From: Paramecium pentaurelia
Taxonomy: Eukaryota > Ciliophora > Oligohymenophorea > Peniculida > Parameciidae
Direction of reading: 5' to 3'
DNA: 64,000 nt
Assembly: GCA_905183005.1 (NCBI GenBank)
Contig: CAJJDO010000074.1
Coordinates: forward strand, 405,934-469,933
Shown: one piece after another, positions 14,201 to 27,720 of the stretch
Layout: each line of letters opens with the position of its first letter
Position numbering within the stretch: position 1 is the stretch's first letter
Position numbers and translations under genes: made by a program
The notes under the pieces: model-generated
What the model was told of the DNA's origin: nothing
Seen by the model: only the letters and a program-made list of their open reading frames with translations
Database searches by the model: none

Positions 14201-17200
14201 GATGGTAATACAATTAATTATGATGGTTGTAGTAGTTCATGTTAATTTTAATGTTAATTATCATCTATTTGTACTAGTTGTATTAATAATAAATGTGAAA
14301 TTTGTGCTCCTGAATATTATTTATCTTCTAATTAAATATGTATTCCAATATGTGGAGATTCAATTAAATTAACAGTTGAGAAATGTGAAGATAGTTTTGT
14401 ATTACCATATAAAGGATGTTAAAATTGTATTCCAAAGTGTTAATCTTCTTGTTTAAATTGTGATAATAGTGGACTTGGTTGTCTCTAATGTAAACCAGGT
14501 TATGATAGAATTGATAATTTATGTTATTCAATATGTGGTGATATGATAATTACAGATGATGAATAATGTGATGATGCCAATTTTATTATAGGTGATGGAT
14601 GTCATTTCTGTTAATTTACTTGTTAACATTCATGTCTCAATTGTATTTAAGGACTTTGTTATCATTGTTAAGATGGTTATCAATTATAATCATTTAAATG
14701 TTATCCTATATGTGGAGACGGAATTTACTAAAATGATGAATAATGTGATGTTTTAAATTCTTAAGTATCTTAAATCAACTGTAAATCTTGTAAATTTACT
14801 TGTGATATCAATTGCCATTTATGTCAATTTGGTATATGTTAACAATGTAAAGATGGTTATTATTTTTCTTTGAATCAATAATATTGTATTAAAACTCTAG
14901 AGAATACTATTGTAATTGATAACTGCTAGATTTAAATTGACTAGATTTGTGTCAAATGTGAAAATTATGCATACTTTGATAAAGTTGAATAGAAGTGTAA
15001 ATTAAATGTTATACCTTTAACTTTTTGTTAATATTATCTTAAGGTATCTCCAGATTTATATTGCAATCAATGTTTTGAATACTGCAAATAATGTGATGAA
15101 AACAATTGTATAACTTGTTAGAGCGGATATTATTTGGATGAAAACTTTTAATGTATTTCCTTTTGTGGAGATGGAATACTCTCACATGATGAATAATGCG
15201 AAATTAATGATCAGGATTGCTTAAGTTGTATGTATGAAGCTCCAAAGTTATGCTAATTATATTTTTTAAATCTTTGTTATGAATGTTAACATGGATATTA
15301 TTTTAACTAATATTCCAACATCTGTGAATCTCATTGTGGAGATGGAATTGTAGCTCATGATGAGGACTGTGAAGATAATAATCATTTACAATATGATGGT
15401 TGTTATTATTGTAAATACTCTTGTAATTAATAATGTATTAATTGTATAATGGGTTAATGTTAAGAATGTGAAAAAAATTACTTTCTTTAAGATGGTATTT
15501 GTTATGGTTAAGAGAATGATACTTAATGCACACCTGAATGTAAGCTAAACTTAATGGGATAATGTTTAATTTGTGAGAATGAATATTAATTAAATGAGTA
15601 TGGTGATTGTGTTTCTAAATGTCAAGAAGGTTGTGTTTATTGTAATAATGGCTTATGCTTATAATGTTCATAATAATATTATTTAGAAAATAATAACTGT
15701 ATTTTAATATAGGAATGCTCAACAGGTTTTTACTTCAATTAAGATTTATTATTTTGTGAATCATCCTGTGGTGATGGATACATAACTGGATGGGAAGATT
15801 GTGACGATTAGAATATGCAATAGTTTGATGGTTGTTATTAGTGCAAATATGAATGTGTTGATAATTGTATTGAATGTATATAGGGTGAATGCTTCCAGTG
15901 TTCTTAAGAGTTTAATTTAATTGAAAATAAATGTTTATCAAAATGCTAAGAAACTTGTCTTAATTGTTTATAAGGAGTATGTTAATTTTGTAGCAGTGGT
16001 TATTATTTGAATGAATATTATTAATGCGTAAAAATTGATTGTGAGTATGATTTCAGCTGTAATTAAACATGTGGAAATGGTATAATTGAAGATTTAGAAT
16101 AGTGTGATGATTAGAATCTAATTAATGATGACAGTTGTAATAATTATTGTGAAAAAACTTGTGATCCTAATTGTATTAGTTGTATTGATGGTGTTTGTTT
16201 TAAATGTAAAGAAGGATGGAAATTAGGTTTATTCTATTGTGAATCTAATTGTGGAGATTTAATTGTAGTAGGAAATGAAGAATGCGATGACGGAAATTCA
16301 ATTAATTATGATGGATGTTTTTAATGTAAATTCTAATGTGCTCAATTTTGTAATGAATGTTAAAATGGAATATGTTTATCTTGTTAAAATTATTTTGAAT
16401 TAGATTAATAAAATAATTCATGTAAACCAACTCCTCCTTTGCTTGTAATTTATGAATAGCCAGATTGTAAATTGTTAAATAATAACTAATGTATATAATG
16501 TTAGTTTGGATACTTAGATTTGATAACCAATAATTGTATTATAGAGTATAATATGAACAAATGCTCGAGAAATTGTAAAAAATGCTTACTATAGTAATGT
16601 ATAGAATGTGAATAAGGATATTATGGCAATAAATGTATTCCTAAATGCGGTGATGGTATAATAGTATAAGAAGAGGAGTGTGATGATGGTAGTTAGTACT
16701 CATTAGATTCTTGTTTAAATTGTAAATACTAATGTCCTCAATATTGTAAAAAGTGTGCTTATGGAGTGTGTACTCATTGTTAAGAAGGATTCTATTTGGA
16801 TATTGTAAGTAATTCATGTAATTCTGTTTGTGGAGATAAAATATAGGCAAGTGATGAAGTATGTGATGATGGTAATGAATTGAGATATGATGGTTGTTTT
16901 TAATGCAAATATCAATGTCAAATGGAATGTTTAAATTGTTAATTTGGAAAATGTATATAATGCGAATCTTCTCTAGTACTAGTATAATCAAAGGGAACTT
17001 GTGAAGAACTAAAATAATGTGAAGGTTTGATAGGATTGTATTATGATAGTTTCACTAATGATTGTATAACTAGATGTGGAGATGGAATTGTGTTAGGCAG
17101 TGAATAATGTGAAGATTAGAATAATATTCCTTATGATGGATGTTATGAATGTAAATATTAGTGTGATAAAATGTGTTCAAATTGTTTGAAAGGTGAATGT

Positions 17201-19360
17201 TTTGAATGCTAAGTTGGTTATTATTTAAATGGACAGAAATGTGAAACAAAATGTGGAGATGGTATAAAAAATGGTGAAGAATTATGTGATGACAAAAATG
17301 ATGTTGTTAGAGATGGTTGTACATTCTGTAAAATTGATCCTTCTTATAAATGTGAAGAAGATAAATCATAATAAAGTTATTGTTATAAATGCTAAGAAAA
17401 TTGTGATGATTGTAAATTAAACATTAACAAAATAGAATGTTTAAAATGTAAAATTGGTTATTTTCTTAAAGATAATTCATGTAATTAATGTTCAGAAAAA
17501 TGTGAGGAATGTGAAAATACTCCAAATAATTGCACTAAATGCATAACTGATGGTTGTAAGAAATGTGATAATATATCTGGGTTATATTTAGATAAACAAT
17601 TAAAATCATGTGTTACTAAATGTGGAGACAATATTATAGCAGGTAAAGAATAATGTGATGACGGTAATCAGACTGATAAAGATGGATGCAATTCTAAATG
17701 TGAAATTGAAAAAGAATTCATTTGTAAAGATGGTGTATGTATTTTGCCACCTAAAAAATAAGTTACTTTTACTTATTCTAATTCAACTACTGCTAATGAT
17801 TTTGATTTGAATTTTGAGGATATAAAGATAGAAGGTCTTTGTGATAAATTATAAATTTGGATAGAATAATTTTAATCAAATGAATTCTTATATAATATTA
17901 CAATAAAAGAAGATTACACATCAATAAGTTAGGGTTGTTAAATATAATTTAAATTCTTTAAAACAATATTAGAATCTAATCTTATTCATTTATTAGTTCC
18001 ATTAAAGGAAAATGTTACAAGAATTCTTGAAGAAGATACAAGAGAGATTATTATAACTCCAAGAAGATTGGTGTATTATAATGAAGATTAAAAAGCACAA
18101 GCTTAAAGCATAGTAGCAGCTTCTTCAACATTCACATTCCTACTTTAATTAATTGGACCTTTAACTATTCTTTTAGGTGGATTCAATTTCTTCTGGACAA
18201 TTCTCGATATTTTGACTTGGATTAATAATTTTTACTTTCTTAATGTGGATTATCCTTTAAATGTTAAATTATTTTTTAATTAACTTTAATGGGGTGATAT
18301 AATTAATATTCCTGATATTATTTCATTAAATTCACCAGATGATCCTTATTATTTTGAAGCACCTCCTAAATTTGCTGAAAAAGATGTGAATCCATTATTT
18401 CTAAATAATATTTAGTTATTTTGTGGACTAATTTTACTTGCAATTTTAGCCTATATCTGTGCAAGTGGAATAGTATAAATTATTAAAAATAAATATGAAC
18501 CAAATTCTATAAAATCACATAAAATTGAAATTTTTTCAGTGAATCAACTCAAATAGAGTGTTGAAATAATTTCTCCACAGAAGTTGCCAACAAAAATACT
18601 AGATATATAACCAAAGAAAATGCCATCTCTAATAAATGCTATTTATAAAGAACTTCTAAGTTTTATAGAGAATTTTAGAGCTAGATTGCTATAAATAATT
18701 GGATTAGTATTTTTGGATATTTGTTTAGCTTGTGTTCTTTAATTATAATATAATTGCAATTAAGAATATACTATCATCTAATTGAATATTATTTTAGCTG
18801 TGGTTGGTATTATTTTTATTTATTTGGTATTTAAATTATATTCTTTTGTTTGTTCTTAACATGAAATTTTATATGAAAATAAAATCTTTTCAAGTTATTA
18901 TTCTTCATTATATGAAGGAATCAATACTAAATAATAATTGGCTAGGAATTATTGTTATGTTAATTTAATGAGAAAAGCTTTGTTTATATTTTTTACAATA
19001 TATTTTTATGCTGTGCCTTTATTGTAAACATCATTATGTTGTTTAACATGCTTCTTAAATTTAGCATTAATTATTTATTAAAATCCATTTGAAAATAGAA
19101 GTATACTTATATAAACAGCCGTACCTGACTCTTGTATTTTCATTATCATTTTTATTACAGTTTTACTGGCTATTCATGATGTAAGTAATCTATTCTCATT
19201 TGATCAAAAGTATTTCATAGGATGGGTAATATTATTTTTTATTGGGTTTTCAATATTAGTTTAATTGATCTTTCTATTCTAATAGTTTTTTATTGAATTG
19301 AAATAGAGACTGATTTAATTAAAGGATATTATATGTTCATTAAAAATTAAAAAGAATTGA
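8272..19360 (+). CDS. Giant Cys-rich multi-pass membrane protein with 17 CGDG-type (DUF4215-like) repeats
   Basis: As written the gene carries two single-N joins (10798 and 12901) with repeated flanks. Collapsing both and removing introns 9011-9038, 9499-9524, 9737-9759 and 12159-12187 gives 8,469 nt, an exact multiple of three (about 2,822 residues). The protein starts with a signal peptide (MTLLINFVLACLIQITNS). It continues with an N-terminal globular part and Cys-x2-Cys furin-like modules, then from about residue 910 to 2270 carries about 17 repeats of the form CGDGI..GxEECDDGN..DGC..C, typical of the Cys-rich repeat called DUF4215. The last 420 residues hold about 7 hydrophobic segments. 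This suggests a large ectodomain on a multi-pass, receptor- or channel-like anchor. The ligand is unknown. The frame is open throughout, with TAA/TAG as Gln, to TGA at 19358. It converges on the dehydrogenase gene 95 bp away. Confidence 0.85.
9582..10797 (+). repeat. Overlap copy 1 (duplicated at 10799-12014)
   Basis: These 1,216 bp recur immediately after the N at 10798, offset by 1,217. The match starts and ends exactly at the N on both sides. One difference seen is A at 10369 versus C at 11586, changing Gln (TAA) to Ser (TCA). It contains intron 9737-9759, repeated at 10954-10976. Best explained as the end of one contig overlapping the start of the next. Confidence 0.9.
11605..12900 (+). 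repeat. Overlap copy 1 (duplicated at 12902-14197)
   Basis: These 1,296 bp recur immediately after the N at 12901, offset by 1,297, with a handful of single-base differences. One is in the intron and two are near 12230-12250. One is ttaccttg versus ttaccatg, and one is a TAA versus TCA codon at about 12565/13862. If read literally, the N join breaks the reading frame, whereas collapsing the copies keeps it. Confidence 0.9.
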
Positions 19361-19455
19361 TTATTTGTTTATTTATTTATATATTATAAATTCATATGTA
19401 TATTCTAAAAAAAAGAGAAATATAACAATTTAAATTGATTCTTTATATAATACTC

Positions 19456-20607
19456 TCATTACTTGAGTGTTTCTGGAGCATTGCCAACTTTGACAACACA
19501 TCTATATTTGGGTCTTCCATTTAACAATTTATCATAAGCACCTTTGAAATTTTCAAACTCGAATTACTCACAAGTAGGATATATCTTATGTTTATTGGCA
19601 AACTCAATCATTTCATAGTTTTCCTAAAAACCTTAATATTTAAATATACTTGTCTTGATCCAACTAGAGATCCAACAAAAGAAATTTATCTTACAACCAT
19701 AGCAAAAAATGGTAATTGGAGTTCAACCTTTGTAAGTGCAGGGATACCAACCATAACAAAATCACCTCCATTTTTAAGTAAATTTGTATAAGCTATAAAT
19801 TCATCAACTGTATTAGCACTAGCACAACTTAAAATCATATCAAATTTTCCTTATGATTTAACCATCTATTCTTGATTCTTAGTACAAATGAAATCAGTAG
19901 CACCATATGATCTTGCCTCTTCTTCTTTATCTGCTGATGTAGAAATAGCTGTTGTTCTCATGCCTAAAGCAGCAGAAAATTTAATTGCTAAATGTCCAAG
20001 ACCACCTATTCCTAAGATACCAACATTTTTATTGGCTCCAAAATGTCTTTTAAGTGGAGCATATACTGTAATACCTGCACACAAAAGAGGAGGTGCAAGA
20101 TGTTATGGAATTGTATTTGGAATTGGGAATGTCCATTTTGCTGGTAATTAGACATGAGTAGCAAATCCACCGAATTTTGGTAATGGAATTAAATGTTCAT
20201 TACCAACTTATCCACACAATTAATCATTTCCTAAAATACATTATTTGCATTTTCCACAACTATCTCTTATAAATCCTGCTCCAACCAAGTCACCAATTTA
20301 AAATTGTGTTACTTAGTCTCCTTTTTATACTATATGACCTAAGATTTCATGTCCAGGAACACTTGGATAACTAATTGGGAACCAATCTTAATTAACAAGA
20401 TGACCTTAAAAATAAATCATACAATTTACAATCTGTATAGCATAAACCAAAATATGTCTATTGAATTCTAACTTCATCTGGTCTAAGGGGAGGGAATTAA
20501 AATGGATAGAGGACTGCCTCTGTATTTGGACCCTCAAAAGACCATGCAAATGCTTCAGCTTAATCTTTGCTTACTAATTTATAAAGACTGTGTTCCTTTG
20601 TTGCCAT
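19456..20607 (-). CDS. Zinc-dependent alcohol dehydrogenase (cinnamyl alcohol dehydrogenase-like)
   Basis: Encodes 366 residues with two introns (20405-20429 and 19624-19649). A medium-chain NAD(P)H-dependent dehydrogenase that interconverts an alcohol and its aldehyde; the substrate is not readable. Catalytic zinc ligands fit GLCYTDCHL and the PGHEILG segment. The structural zinc site is SCGKCKQCILGNDQLC (C-x2-C-x2-C-x7-C). The Rossmann dinucleotide motif is GILGIGGLGHLAIKF, followed by an SADKEEEARSYGATDF-like stretch typical of the CAD/YahK branch. Splicing at intron 1 joins Asp-Cys to His and restores the ligand region, supporting the model. Length fits the family (about 350). GC content is somewhat higher than its neighbours, consistent with a well-expressed enzyme. 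It ends 95 bp from the 3' end of the giant Cys-rich gene. Confidence 0.93.
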
Positions 20608-21009
20608 AAATTATATTTATTTATCTTTCCTTATCAAATACACTTGTCTTCATAAATATTCTCAACTCACTCATGAATCACCTACTCTTATCAAATCAGA
20701 ATTTGGAAATTTCTATATAATATTTTATAAAACAAAATAGATATCAAAATAAGACACTACATCATTCAATATTCTTAAAATGCTATTCATTTTAATAAAT
20801 ATCCTTAATTCTTATTTCTTAATCTTAAACATTAAAATTTATAATTCTTGAATTTTATGAAAATTTAATATCCCCTTGTAATTTATACTTGTAATCATAG
20901 GTTTAATAGTTTTTAATGAACCTGGATGATATTTTATTAATTCTGCTCAAATATGATGAAATATCATAATAAAATTAATTATATTATAAAATGTTATTTA
21001 TAATATTAA
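20608..21009. other. Intergenic region between divergent genes
   Basis: About 400 bp between the start codons of the dehydrogenase (-) and the multi-RING gene (+). AT-rich with no open frame. It presumably holds both promoters, but no specific element is recognisable. Confidence 0.5.
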
Positions 21010-22444
21010 ATGAAGCTTGGAATATATGAAGTAGGATTAATTCCATAGATTAATAAACAATAGTTTTAAGAACTTAAATAATTTTAATAATGGCAATATC
21101 TAGGAAAAAATCTAATAGCAACATTTTTTATTGCTTTGTTAGATTATTTTATTGCAAATAATAAATCATAAGCAATTGAATAATTGGCTAAACCAAAAAG
21201 AAGTTATAAAAAAGAATACAATTAACAAATAGCTTAATAAATTTATAATCTGAGAATTAAAAATATTAATACAAAAGAATTTTTCAATTTTCTCTAAAAT
21301 ATTGATAACAATAATTAAAAAGGACAATAACTTTTAGAAGAATTTTGTGATCTGTAAGATTTAAAATACTCTATTAATAATGAAAAATTAACAATAGATA
21401 GCATAGCAAAATGTTTTTCAATTTAAGTACTTTTAATTGGACAGTATTCCTTAGGTTATGCTAGTAAGTCAAAAATATTCATTATATAGCACCTGGAAGG
21501 TTTTTATTTAATTAAATAAACAAGTCCTTTGATTTAGTATATTAATCAACCAAATTAAAAATGCTAATTATGCTCCAGAATAGTTAATGATTATTTTATA
21601 AATTGTTATTGTCTTCACATATTTTGCAAAAAATGTTTGACTGATAAAGTAAAAAAGGGAAATTAAAACTTGATTGCTAATTGTCTTTATGGTTGTAGAG
21701 AAAAAATAATGATAAAAGATATTGATTAATATTTAAATGATGAACTTAAGATAGAAGTACAAAAATAACAAAAGAATTAATAACTTAGTTTATAGAAATC
21801 ATAATAATTTACTAATGATAATCCAAAAGATTATGAATCTATTACAGAAGATTTAGATAAGAATTAAAAATCCATTTAAGTTAAATATAATAAATTTATT
21901 GATTAAACATAATAATAATGTCATTATTGTTATCATACATCTACAAACTAACTATATATTAATAAGTAATGCAACCATAGATTTTGTATAGATTGCTTTA
22001 AATAACGAATTACATAAAAAGGATAAAAGTGTGTAGTTGATGGTTGTGATAAAATAATTGATGATTTTTTATTTTCTTAAAGGGAGTAATTAGAAGAGGA
22101 TAAATATAAAAATTAAAAGGTTGTTTAAACTTAAAAATAATAATTACCAAAATGTAGTAAATGTAGCAATGAAACTACTTATTCTAGTTTATATAATGAT
22201 AAAAAGTGTAAGCATTTCATTTGTTTTACTTGTATTCATTAACATGTTTAAAAGTTAATATAGAATTAGCCAAATCATTAAATTTTTACATGTCCTTTAT
22301 GTAATAATAAATATGGAAGAGATTTTGAAACATTTTATTATCAATAATAAATAAGTTTGATTGAAGAGAGAATGAAATTTGAAGAATAATCCTAGAAAGA
22401 AAAAGAGGAAAAAGAACTTAAAGAATCTTAAACTCTTCAATAAC

Positions 22445-22486
<42 letters not shown>

Positions 22487-23083
22487 CAATTTAATCTTAA
22501 AAAGTGGAGAAATATCCTTCAAGATTTATTAGTTACCAATAATAATAATTATTAGATCAAAATGAAAAATAGCATAATTCTTAATCAGCTAATGATAATC
22601 TTTTATAGTAAAATTAAGATAACTAGATTTAAAAAGAATATATTGAATAAGGTGAATGCACAATGTGTTTTACTAACTTTTCAGAATATAATTTAAGATA
22701 AGAAGTTGATTGTACATTACATAAAATAGGTGTTTGTTGTTCTATTAAATTTCTAAAGTGTCCATAGTGTGAATAAAAAAAAGTGTATTCTTAAATTATA
22801 AGAGTAAAACGTAATATTTAAATCATAATTAGCAAAATTGATTTTATAAACATTCACCTAAAAAGTGGAATTGATGAGTCAGTCTAGTATTTATAACTCT
22901 TCAAATATCTAATATAATTATGGGAATTTAGATGATTATTCTAGATTGAATTCTCGAGTCAATGTTGGTTAAAGTCAAATCAAACCTTAATAAAGAAATA
23001 GCACTATGGATGCCAATGTTTTCAGAAGTCAGGCTCCTTAAAGTAAAGTGGTTGGTACTTATGTAGCAGGATACAAATATTGA
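21010..23083 (+). CDS. Multi-RING zinc finger protein with polyglutamine tract
   Basis: Encodes 683 residues with one intron (22811-22832). Four RING-like zinc modules are visible. The first begins CQLCSR and continues CYCLHIFCKKCL. The second is CHYCYH with CNHRFCIDCF, ending VDGCDK. The third is KCSKC with CKHFICFTC, ending CPLCNNK. The fourth is CTMCFTNF, ending FLKCPQC. The spacing is C3HC4-like, and a tandem array of this kind suggests an E3 ubiquitin ligase, possibly RBR-like, but I cannot confirm a catalytic Cys. Between modules three and four lies a run of 16 Gln, 14 of them encoded by TAA, inside a charged Glu/Lys/Gln coiled-coil-like stretch. The Ser/Asn-rich C-terminal tail depends on the intron; without it the frame would stop early at 22931. 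No signal peptide or TM; cytosolic. Confidence 0.8.
22441..22486 (+). repeat. TAA trinucleotide microsatellite encoding polyGln
   Basis: Thirteen consecutive TAA triplets follow CAA TAA CAA, in frame, giving 16 Gln with the flanking codons. In the standard code this would be a wall of stops. It is a direct marker of the ciliate code and a likely length-variable tract. Confidence 0.9.
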
Positions 23084-23233
23084 TTTTGTCAAATTAATTA
23101 ATGAATGAGTTTTGATATTATATTATTATATAATATCATAATCATTAATATTCTATAATTGTATTTAATATATTATTAAAACTATGTATTTTGAGTAATA
23201 TAAGAAGGATATAAATTTACATAATCAATTTTA

Positions 23234-24913
23234 TCAATTAGGTTTATGAATTTAAGATTTAGCTTTAGGTGTCATAGTATCATACAATTCAACTATGTTG
23301 AAATCCTTTATTTTCTACTATTCTTACATGAGGATATAAAAATCTTCATCAGTCAATTTCAATTCAGCATCTATTGATTCTTGAGGTTGCATATTCTTTC
23401 CCAAAAATAGACTTTGAGATTGATTTAATTTTTAGAATTATACAATGGATTATGATACATCTACCAAAGTTTATGGTATCTAAATAATTAGAAAATATAG
23501 AATTACAATTTTGAGTATATTATGATTCTAATCATCAATTGAATTATTATCAATGATATCTTATTTAAGTTCTTAATTGTTATCAATATTTTGATTATTA
23601 TCAATTTTTATTGAGTTAGTTTCTATTTCTAAAGATTTTAATATTATTCCAATTTCATGACAGTTTCTAAATACTTCCTTATCACATATTGCCCTTATTA
23701 TGAATTATAATCTAGAGATTTCATATAAAGTATTGGTTAAACATAATTTTGCAGAGGCAATTCTTAACAATTTTTTATAAGATTTTAAAAATGAAATTGC
23801 TATTAATTAATTTTGATATCTGATATTGATCACTTTGCCAAAGAAATTTTTCTCAAAAGTAATTTATTTCATTTAAGGATAATACATTTCAATTAGAGTT
23901 CTAACTACCTTTGATTCTAAATTCTTCTCATTTATGATGTAAGCAAAATGAGAGAAGAATAAAAAGAAAGATATTATAGATCCAATATTTGCTAATACTT
24001 CAGAGATTTTTGGATATTCAATCACCACTGTCTATTACAAGGTTCCCAACTAAAATTCAAATACAACATACACTTCCTTATGAAAAGTGTGAGTAAAATA
24101 ATCTAAATCCATCTACTGAATATATTATTAAGTTGAACTAGGAAATTCCATAATTTCCAAACTCTCCAATATAAATCCAGTGTCTATTGATACATTTGAT
24201 GTACAGATAGTTATTTGACTAAAATATGTAGTTTTATTGTCAATAGAAGCATAATAATCTTACTCGACTAAGTCTAATTATCTTGTGGAAGTATTAAATT
24301 AATTAAAAAATGTCTAGATGGACAATTAATTCTATCTTTAATTAAAGAATCTCTTAATTATATCATCATCTGCGCAACACCATCCTAAAGGTAATATAGT
24401 TTAAACACATTATTATAAAATAAGCATATACTCCTTATTTGGATATTTTATTGATTAATGTTGATTATTTGACAATTAAATATCTTTGAGTTCTATCAAT
24501 GTAGTTCCATGTTTATCCGATTTCTTTGTTGAAAATAACGGTAATGGATCCTAGAGTTCGTCATCTATTATTTCATATAGCATTGGTATTAAAACTACAT
24601 GATTAGGATCAAAAGGGTCAATTTAATCTGTAATACTCTTGTGTCTTCTCAAACAAAAGGAAACTACTTTATCAAAAGATAATTAATAAGTTTCAATTTC
24701 TGTATTCAAGGATGTAATTTTTGGAAGTATTCTCCCAGACTTCCACAACACCATTTCATATATTAAATAAGCCAAACTTAATCCATATAAAATAATTGAT
24801 AGTAATCCTCCCAAAGATGTTCTGTATTGAACTTCTCCATAGGCATAACTAGGTTTATAATTGGCTCCAAATTAATCAATTCTTCTTAAGAATTCTCCAA
24901 AGTTTTTGAGCAT
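23234..24913 (-). CDS. Two-TM membrane protein of the YPKISEVL family
   Basis: Encodes 550 residues with one intron (23480-23506). I do not recognise a named family. There is one hydrophobic segment near residues 36-56 (LLSIILYGLSLAYLIYE) and a second near 300-325, immediately after the motif EYPKISEVLANIGSI. The roughly 240-residue region between them would be lumenal or extracellular, followed by a cytosolic tail of about 220 residues. The N-terminal pattern FGEFLRRIDQFGA and the DQIDPFDP segment recur in the gene at 43500-45116, which has the same topology, so the two are paralogues. Two TMs around a large ectodomain recall P2X or DEG/ENaC channel topology, but no motif proves it. It lies 150 bp downstream of the multi-RING gene, convergent with it. 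Confidence 0.8.
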
Positions 24914-25086
24914 ATAATATTTTTATTTCTATTTTATTAATAATTAGTCTAAAATGACACAATAATAATTGTTAATATAATATTAAATTAAAATTTACGT
25001 CATTTTTATATAGTTTATAAATTGAAAATAATTCTTTAATCTGGTAATATATTATTATTATATAAATATAAAAAAGATTTGTTAAG

Positions 25087-27720
25087 TCAAAGTATACGGT
25101 AATATTGCAACACTTAAATTAGTGATTCCTTTTTTACTGGTTTAGATAAATAATAATCTATTCCATTTTGATAACATTATTCTTTTGTTTCATTATCAGT
25201 AAAAGCAGTACAAGCTATTATGGCAATTGAAAACCGTTTTTTAATTTACCTTGATGCTTCCCATCCATCAAGAAGAGGCATGTTGATATCCATAAATATT
25301 AATTAGTACTATTTATCACTACATTTCGCACAATATGCTAATAATATGTATTTTATCAATACTTTTCTTTTATCTTTAGTATATCAAATCAACACATTCC
25401 TGTCCATTAAAAACTTAATCAGAACTTAAACCAAGCTATTCTAATAAAATTGATAATGCTAATATATTAATCTATTCATCATCTACTATAAGAATATTGG
25501 GACAACGACATTCAACTAATGATTAATTGCTTCTCAATAAAAATGATTATTATTATTATTAATATTATTAAGATTTAATATATTTGACTCTTGTTTAATA
25601 ATCTTCTACTGAACATTCATTATTAATTGTATCCATTGATACAGCATCAATAAGTTCTTATACAAAACGTATTTAACTATGTGGTCTTCTTTATCTTATT
25701 TGATTTCCATCATTTATCTATCCATTACAACCCAATAGATGAGAGAATTTGGATCTCATAAGTCCTCTTTTGTATGTCTCTATCCCAGCATTAACCTCAG
25801 TTTATCTTGTATCTATAATAATCTTTTTATTAAGCATTATCAATGGACTTTTTGGATTGTTGGGTTTAACACTAGGACTAACAGTTTATGGATACACAGA
25901 AAACCAACAATGAAATCCTTTTCCTGTTTATGTTTCGAATCTGAGTCCACCTCCTTTTTCGAATCTCTATTATGATAAAGCTTCTGCTATTTTATTACTG
26001 ATAAAGAGTCCTAATCCAAATCCAGCTGTATTTTTTGATATTTTTTATATTGAAGGCACTCCTTATTATAATAATAATGTCAATCGATCTTATTCTGATT
26101 TTGTCATTCCTATACCAGTATCTTCAACATGGAAAACTACACATGGTTAATTCTTATTAGAAAAAGAGGTTTCAACTTTTAGGGATATTGATCCTTAAAG
26201 TGTAAACTTTTATGCATTTGATACTAAATTAATCAAAATTTGTTTAATTCTATTTCGATCAGATAGAATCTATGTTATTTTAGAATTGAATTCAATTTTG
26301 ATTTCTAGATTCTTTTTGGATATTTAATCTTTAAAAAGTGAAATAACTTCCAATATTAATTCTTAAATATTGAAAACTGCCACTTATAAACTGAATGTCT
26401 TTCCTAAAATACTATTATAATCCATCATATCTAAAACCATACTATGCATAACTTTCCCATTAACCAATATAGGTTTAAAGAATTATTCTTTGATATTTGG
26501 TGGTACTTCTTCATGACATTCAGCTACCTATGCTAATGCTAATATATAATTTAAAGATGTATTGTATTCATGGCTAAAACTTTTAAATAATTGTTGCATA
26601 GTAGTTTGGGTAAATACTTTCTTAATTTATAAATTGTATTCTTCCATATTTTGTAACAATATTGTAAAAGACTTTGGTTCAAAATAAAACACTTTTAAAT
26701 GAAGATCATTATATCCTCTTATGTTGAAAACTTCAAATTCATAAGGGAATTTCTGTAATTACTAGAGTTAGTCCAGTAATTCATTTAATGAATAATGTTG
26801 TTATACTTCTTTTAAATCTTGAATGGATGGAAATTTACAACTGAATTACTCCTGCATTAATAATTTGGTCTACCTGTCCACTGATAATAAAGGACTATTT
26901 AAGAGTTCCTAAATATTTATGTTTTTCAATAAATCTTATGCTCTTGTATTACTCATCATCATATTTAATTTACCATCTAATTTGATTATACTTACAAGAC
27001 TATTTTATGATTCCCATATTCGATCTGTTTCTGTTATAGTTTTGATATTTATGGTGTCTTCAAGACCCCCTTCATTTCTTTTGATTTGTTGATCATATTA
27101 TTTTTACAGATAGAATGTAAACAATAATAATATAAATGTTATTATTATTGGTTAACCTTTATTCACATTATCTAACACCTTCCAAATACCCATTATGATG
27201 AGATGAAGAGATTTGAAAATGATAAAATAAGATTTCTTTGTTTCATCCTTATTTAAATGGTCGTATAATAATGGTGGAAGCAAAAATAAAAATAGTTTTT
27301 CATTATTCATTTCTTAGTTAATAACTATATTAAATTTAATGGTTACTTGAAATATTGAGGGATAATAGAAGAATTGGAATCAGGTAGCTTATAGATTGTC
27401 TAGATTTTTGTAGATATTGGAATATGAGGAAACATAGAACAATCCCCAACTCGATACCATGATAAAATAGCTGTCTCTATCATATAAATATTGTACTCAA
27501 TTCCAAGCATCATTTCGTAGATTGTATTGCACAACCAAATGCTACTGTATAAAATAGCCAATATCATATTTAATATAATTTTTATACTTATATTATAAAT
27601 GGACTTATAGTTTAGTTATGTTTAAACTATACCATTAGAACTTATATATTTGAATGGACTCTTGTTCATATAAAGGTCAAATTTATTATACATTTTATTA
27701 AATCTTACACTCAGGTCCAT
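25087..27720 (-). CDS. Hybrid sensor histidine kinase/response regulator
   Basis: Encodes 854 residues with three introns (27475-27496, 27325-27346, 25338-25362). The N-terminal part holds several TM segments (for example NMILAILYSSIWLCNTIY and YLIPILLLSLNIS). Next comes a dimerisation/phosphoacceptor box FKSFSHEYNTSLNYIL with the His near residue 369. The ATPase domain carries an N box (RIKQILINLVSNAQKF), G1 VEDTGIGM and G2 AGFGLGLFIS. A C-terminal receiver starts at about residue 725 (ILIVDDEQIN), with phosphoacceptor Asp in FMDINMPLLDGWEA, Thr in CTAF and Lys in LSKPV. It should autophosphorylate on His and pass phosphate to its own receiver. The first intron must end at GATAGAG to keep frame, so the N-terminal model is slightly less sure. 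It belongs to the same subfamily as the tandem pair at 33.8-38.4 kb. Confidence 0.9.

Noticed and set aside
16641..16991. 116-codon minus-strand frame
   Set aside because: Antisense to the Cys-rich repeats; His/Ile/Tyr-rich composition reflects reversed TGT/TGG/GAT codons.
19588..20151. Plus-strand frames over the dehydrogenase locus
   Set aside because: Antisense to a clear minus-strand alcohol dehydrogenase with zinc and Rossmann motifs.
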